From Scylla paramamosain (taxonomy: Eukaryota > Arthropoda > Malacostraca > Decapoda > Portunidae): a stretch of DNA of 64,000 nt. Made by a program: the position numbers and the translations under genes. Within the stretch, counting starts at the first letter, position 1. Each line of letters begins with the position of its first letter. The notes under the pieces were generated by a model, which was not told the DNA's origin, searched no databases, and was given only the letters and a program-made list of their open reading frames with translations. The stretch is from the NCBI RefSeq assembly GCF_035594125.1, contig NC_087193.1, positions 693,501-757,500 of the forward strand, written 5' to 3'. This document shows, one piece after another, positions 60,685 through 64,000 of the stretch.

Positions 60685-63593
60685 GTTGTTTGCTTGAAAA
60701 AAGTTACGTTACTGCACAAGTTTGGTGAATACGTGAGTTGTATACCCTTAAATCAGAGTATGAAATTTGGATATATGATGATTTGAGAAAGGGAGAGTTG
60801 CAGTACAAGTGAATAATGAGTAAGTTCATATGCATCAGGAAAATGAGAGTAAATTTATTTTTGGAGGCAACTGTCACAGGTCCCATCTCTGGAGCAGTTT
60901 AGTCTCTTATGAGGTGCGTGTGTTGTTGTTGTTGATTCGTGCGAGATGAGCATCCATTATATATACCTAGTTGTGATGTCACCAGACATCTACTAATGAA
61001 CACGCAAAAAAAAAAAAAACTCTTATGGCAACTAAAGTGGTGCTGCTATTGGCCAGCTTGAGCGAAATTTCTCTTTGACTTTCATGCAATTTCTTTAATA
61101 TTCATGCAGGGATGCGATTCATGCAATTTCAGTATGTTCTGCTTCATTTTAGCAGTACTTTATCAACTGTATTTTGTTTCATAATTACTTCTAAAACATA
61201 TCCTCTAATGTTTACTATATTGAGGCGCTGTACAAAATAATCATTGCTTGGACTCGTTAGGACTCGGTTCCCAGACTTTGGACTTGTTCCTAGTCAGCTG
61301 TGGTGAAATCGTTGGACTTGGTTCCGGACTCGGTTCCCACACAACTGTAGTTAACATGTACCTGGCATATGGCATTGGCAGTGACTGAGAGACTACAGGG
61401 GTATTAAAGTTTGTTCATAAGAATGTTAAAAGATGGATGCAATTTTAATTGTATGAAAGTGTGTCTTACCTCAAAGAGTAACGGCATCACACTGCAAAGA
61501 ACACAGTGAAGCTTGCCCGTGTCACTGGGTTTGGCGCGTAACATATTGCATGTTTGTTTTGGTACATGCAATGCATGGTGCATGGTCACTTAGGCAAATT
61601 CTTCCTGACTGGTGTCATTCTGTGTTAATTACTGGTAAGTATGACTTATTATATATTGTTACCTTGAAAGAATTGTTTTGTGGTGTAGTAGTACCAATCA
61701 TCACTTTGTTACATGTGTGAAGATGTCTGGGGTTTGATTTTAGAGCCTCATTTACCATAGACTTACCACCAACAACTGCCTCAATGCTGAACCTTAGCCT
61801 CATAGGACGCAGGCTCATTTCCTGAGACTTTTTTTTTGGAGAAAAGGTGCGTCTTATGAGCTATCAAATACAGTATATATCTTTCCTGTAATGTGGGGAC
61901 TAGGACTGCATGGCGTAGTCTAGATGAGGTCTGACCAGTACCAAATATAACTTTAATATTACTTCAGGCCTTCTACTTTTAATACTCCTAAAAATGAATC
62001 CTAATACCCTTATTTGCCCTGTTTCTGGCCTTTATGCATTGCTTTCCTAGATGGAGTTTACAACACCTAAATCTTTTTCATACCCTGAACCTACCAGGTT
62101 CAGGATTGTTTATTGTGTACCTAATGCATGGGTTTCCTCTACCTATGCTAAGTACTTTGCATTTGTTGTTATTAAACAGCATTTGTCATCTGTCTGTCCA
62201 TTCATTCATCCTATCAAAATCTGCCTACAAGGCAATGGCATCCAGTTCTGACATAATTAATCTACCTATCTTTGTGTCATCTGCAAATTTACTAACATCA
62301 CTACTAATTCCATTATCCAAGTCATTGATATATATTAAAAACAACAATGGCCCTAATACTGATCCCTGTGGCACTGCACTATTTACATGACCCCACTTGG
62401 ATTTAAAGCTGTTTACTATAACTCTGTCACCTGTCGCTTAGCTATGACTTTATGCAGCCTAACACCTTCCCATCCATCCTGTGCATCCTAACCTTTCTGA
62501 TGGGTTACCTTGTCAAACATTTTACTAAAGTCCAGATATAAGATGTCATAACTATCACCATTATCTGCTGCCTTGTACACTGATGGGTTACCTTGTCAAA
62601 CGTTTTACTAAAGTCCAGATATAAGATGTCATAACTATCACCATTATCTGCTGCCTCGTACACTTTACTGTAAAAACTTAACAAGTTTGTCAGGCAAGAC
62701 TTCCCCTTCGTGAAGCCATGCTGTGACTGATTTATCAAGTTATGTTTATCTAAATATTCCCTAATGTTCCTCTCTATTATTGACTCCAATATTTTACCTA
62801 CAACTGAAGTTAAGCTGACAGGTCTATAATTAGACACTAAAGTTTTATCTCCTTTAAGTCTTAAAGATAGGTACTGCATTAGCCAGCCTCCACATTACTG
62901 ATACCTCACCTGACTCAAGTAGTTTCCTAAAGGCAGAAACTAATGGCTCACTAATAACCTCTTTGCATTCCTTAAGTACTCTGGGATATATTTCATCTGG
63001 TCCTGGTGTCTTGAACTTTTTTAGCCTATCTATCTCCTGTTCCACTATCTCCTTAGTTATGGAAATATCTGTCAGCTTCTCATTCTCATCTGCTCTAAAC
63101 ATCTGTTCACTATTTGGCATATCCTGCATGTTTTCCTGAGTGAAGACAGTTAAAAAATACTCATTCGGAATTTTACTAATCTTCCCAGAACTAGCCAGCT
63201 CTCCATCTGCTGCCTTTAATGGACCTATAGTATCCTTATTCTTTGTCCTGTATACCTGATAAAATACCTTGGGGTCCTTCGCCTGGCTAGCTACCTTTAA
63301 TTCATAATTGCCCATAGCTTTCCTTGTTAACTTCCTGACTGTTCTAACTAATTCATTATATTGTGGCCTTAAAACCTCTTCACCTGCCCTTAATCTCTTC
63401 TGCCTATATTGTGTTTTAACCTAACAGTCATTCATTTAGGGTAATTTTTCTGTGATCTTATTGCTCTATATGGGATGTTTTCTAACTGTCCTGTATGCAA
63501 TTTATCTGTGAAATATTTATACAACTCATCTACATTTACTTCACCTAATCCCCTCATCTTGGCCCCTTCCATCCTCTCCACTTCCTCTTAAAG

Positions 63594-64000
63594 GTTGTGT
63601 TGAGTTGATAGATGGAGGAATTGAGTTTTGAGGCACTGAACCATACTAAGTTTTCTCTGCCCCAATTAAATTTTAGAGAGATCAGAAGTCAGACTGTCTT
63701 GTTTCCTTGCATGAACTTTTTACTTCCTGAAGAGTTGGACCTCTACAGAAAGATGTGGAAAGTGCAGGGTGGTATCATCAGCATAAGGGTGCATATGACA
63801 AGAAATTTGGTTTAAAAGATCATTGATGAATAAGAAGAAGAGAGTGGGTGACAGGACAGAACCCTGAGGAAAACCATTGTTAATAGACTTAGGAGAAGAA
63901 CAGTGATTGGCTATAGCCACCACAATAGCAATAGAATGGTCAGAAAGGAAACTTGAGATGAAGTTACAGGGAGAAGGATAGAAGCTGTAGAAGGGTAATT
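63594..64000 (-). mobile_element. Jockey-like LINE fragment, runs off window
   Basis: Minus strand 63923-63720 encodes SINNGFPQGSVLSPTLFFLF, then INDLLNQISCHMHPYADDTT, with an intact YADD catalytic box near 63780. It is followed towards 63594 by the post-catalytic region with frame breaks. The 5' part lies beyond the window. Confidence 0.75.

Larger units (their letters stand above)
57963..61349 (-). mobile_element. hAT transposon, 3.4 kb
   Basis: An 8-bp target duplication flanks it with one mismatch (GTAAACAT at 57955-57962 and GTTAACAT at 61350-61357). The left end is TAGTGGTGGGCAGGACTCGG and the right end reverse-complements to TACAGTTGTGTGGGAACCG, a weak inverted repeat. The empty site is visible in the related element at 36204-36980. 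It contains a disrupted transposase and a TA microsatellite. Confidence 0.8.
57716..61873. mobile_element. TIR element (as at 36204) split by a hAT transposon
   Basis: The ends are CCGTATTAGATAGCTCATAA and the reverse complement of CTGTATTTGATAGCTCATAA, with TA target copies at 57714-57715 and 61874-61875. The outer arms (57716-57962 and 61358-61873, about 763 bp) align along their length with the 777-bp element at 36204-36980. Confidence 0.8.
57270..63430 (-). mobile_element. CR1/L2-like LINE split by a nested insertion
   Basis: On the minus strand 63315-62854 encodes the pre-RT and fingers (YELKVASQAKDPKVFYQVYR, then FKTPGPDEIYPRVLKECKEV). 62879-62505 encodes RT motifs (SNYRPVSLTSVVGKILESII, QHGFTKGKSCLTNLL, YLDFSKTFDKV). 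62500-61876 is the post-catalytic region, and 57713-57270 carries the C-terminus (LLESVQRRMTKRIQEM, then RRRLRGDLMKVFKWYKG) and 3' end. The two halves join in frame across one TA once the element at 57716-61873 is removed. A local duplication of about 70 bp occurs at 62517-62655 (TGATGGGTTACCTTGTCAAA repeated). Confidence 0.8.

Overview
This is eukaryotic nuclear DNA, most likely from an arthropod and probably a decapod crustacean. The grounds are: a multi-exon gene with GT-AG introns of up to about 16 kb; very long GA/CT and AC microsatellites; degenerate (TTAGG)n tracts, the arthropod telomere unit; and a dense mix of jockey-, CR1/L2- and RTE-like LINEs with piggyBac, Tigger/pogo-like and hAT transposons. 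The species assignment is inference.

Only one host gene is well supported. Six plus-strand exons between 16542 and 52450 join in phase and encode the first ~1,546 residues of a TACC-like (transforming acidic coiled-coil) centrosome/spindle protein; the C-terminal coiled-coil exons must lie beyond 64000. The identification rests on three copies of a D-D-P-S-F-N-P-F-x-T-K-x-x-V-x-N-S-P type motif late in the giant fifth exon. That exon also holds the most striking object here: about 74 tandem 11- to 13-residue units (SAQPASSPSKE and SAQPATPGSPSKE types; 2.6 kb, 48093-50699), most carrying S-P-x-K, a full CDK consensus. No other system of genes is evident.

Layout. 1-16.5 kb: LINE remnants (RTE-like, RNase H-bearing, a LINE with ATCAAG tails, jockey-like), microsatellites, degenerate tandem repeats, interstitial telomere-like tracts. 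16.5-33.3 kb: first coding exon and intron 1, with Tigger-like elements nested one inside another (18.1-21.8 kb) and a CR1-like LINE broken by a complete-ended piggyBac and by a near-full-length jockey-like LINE (22.1-29.2 kb). 33.3-36 kb: exons 2 and 3, with a ~340 bp CT array ending just upstream of exon 3. 36-45.9 kb: intron 3, with a 777 bp TIR element, a near-complete CR1-like LINE, jockey-like copies and an internally deleted Tigger. 45.9-52.5 kb: exons 4 to 6. 52.5-64 kb: intron 6, with a decayed second piggyBac, a Tigger-like MITE and a three-level nest (CR1/L2-like LINE > TA-target TIR element > hAT).

All transposon proteins seen are broken by stops, frameshifts or truncation. Boundaries were read by eye from repeat junctions, TIRs and target duplications; family names come from motif recognition, not from a database search.
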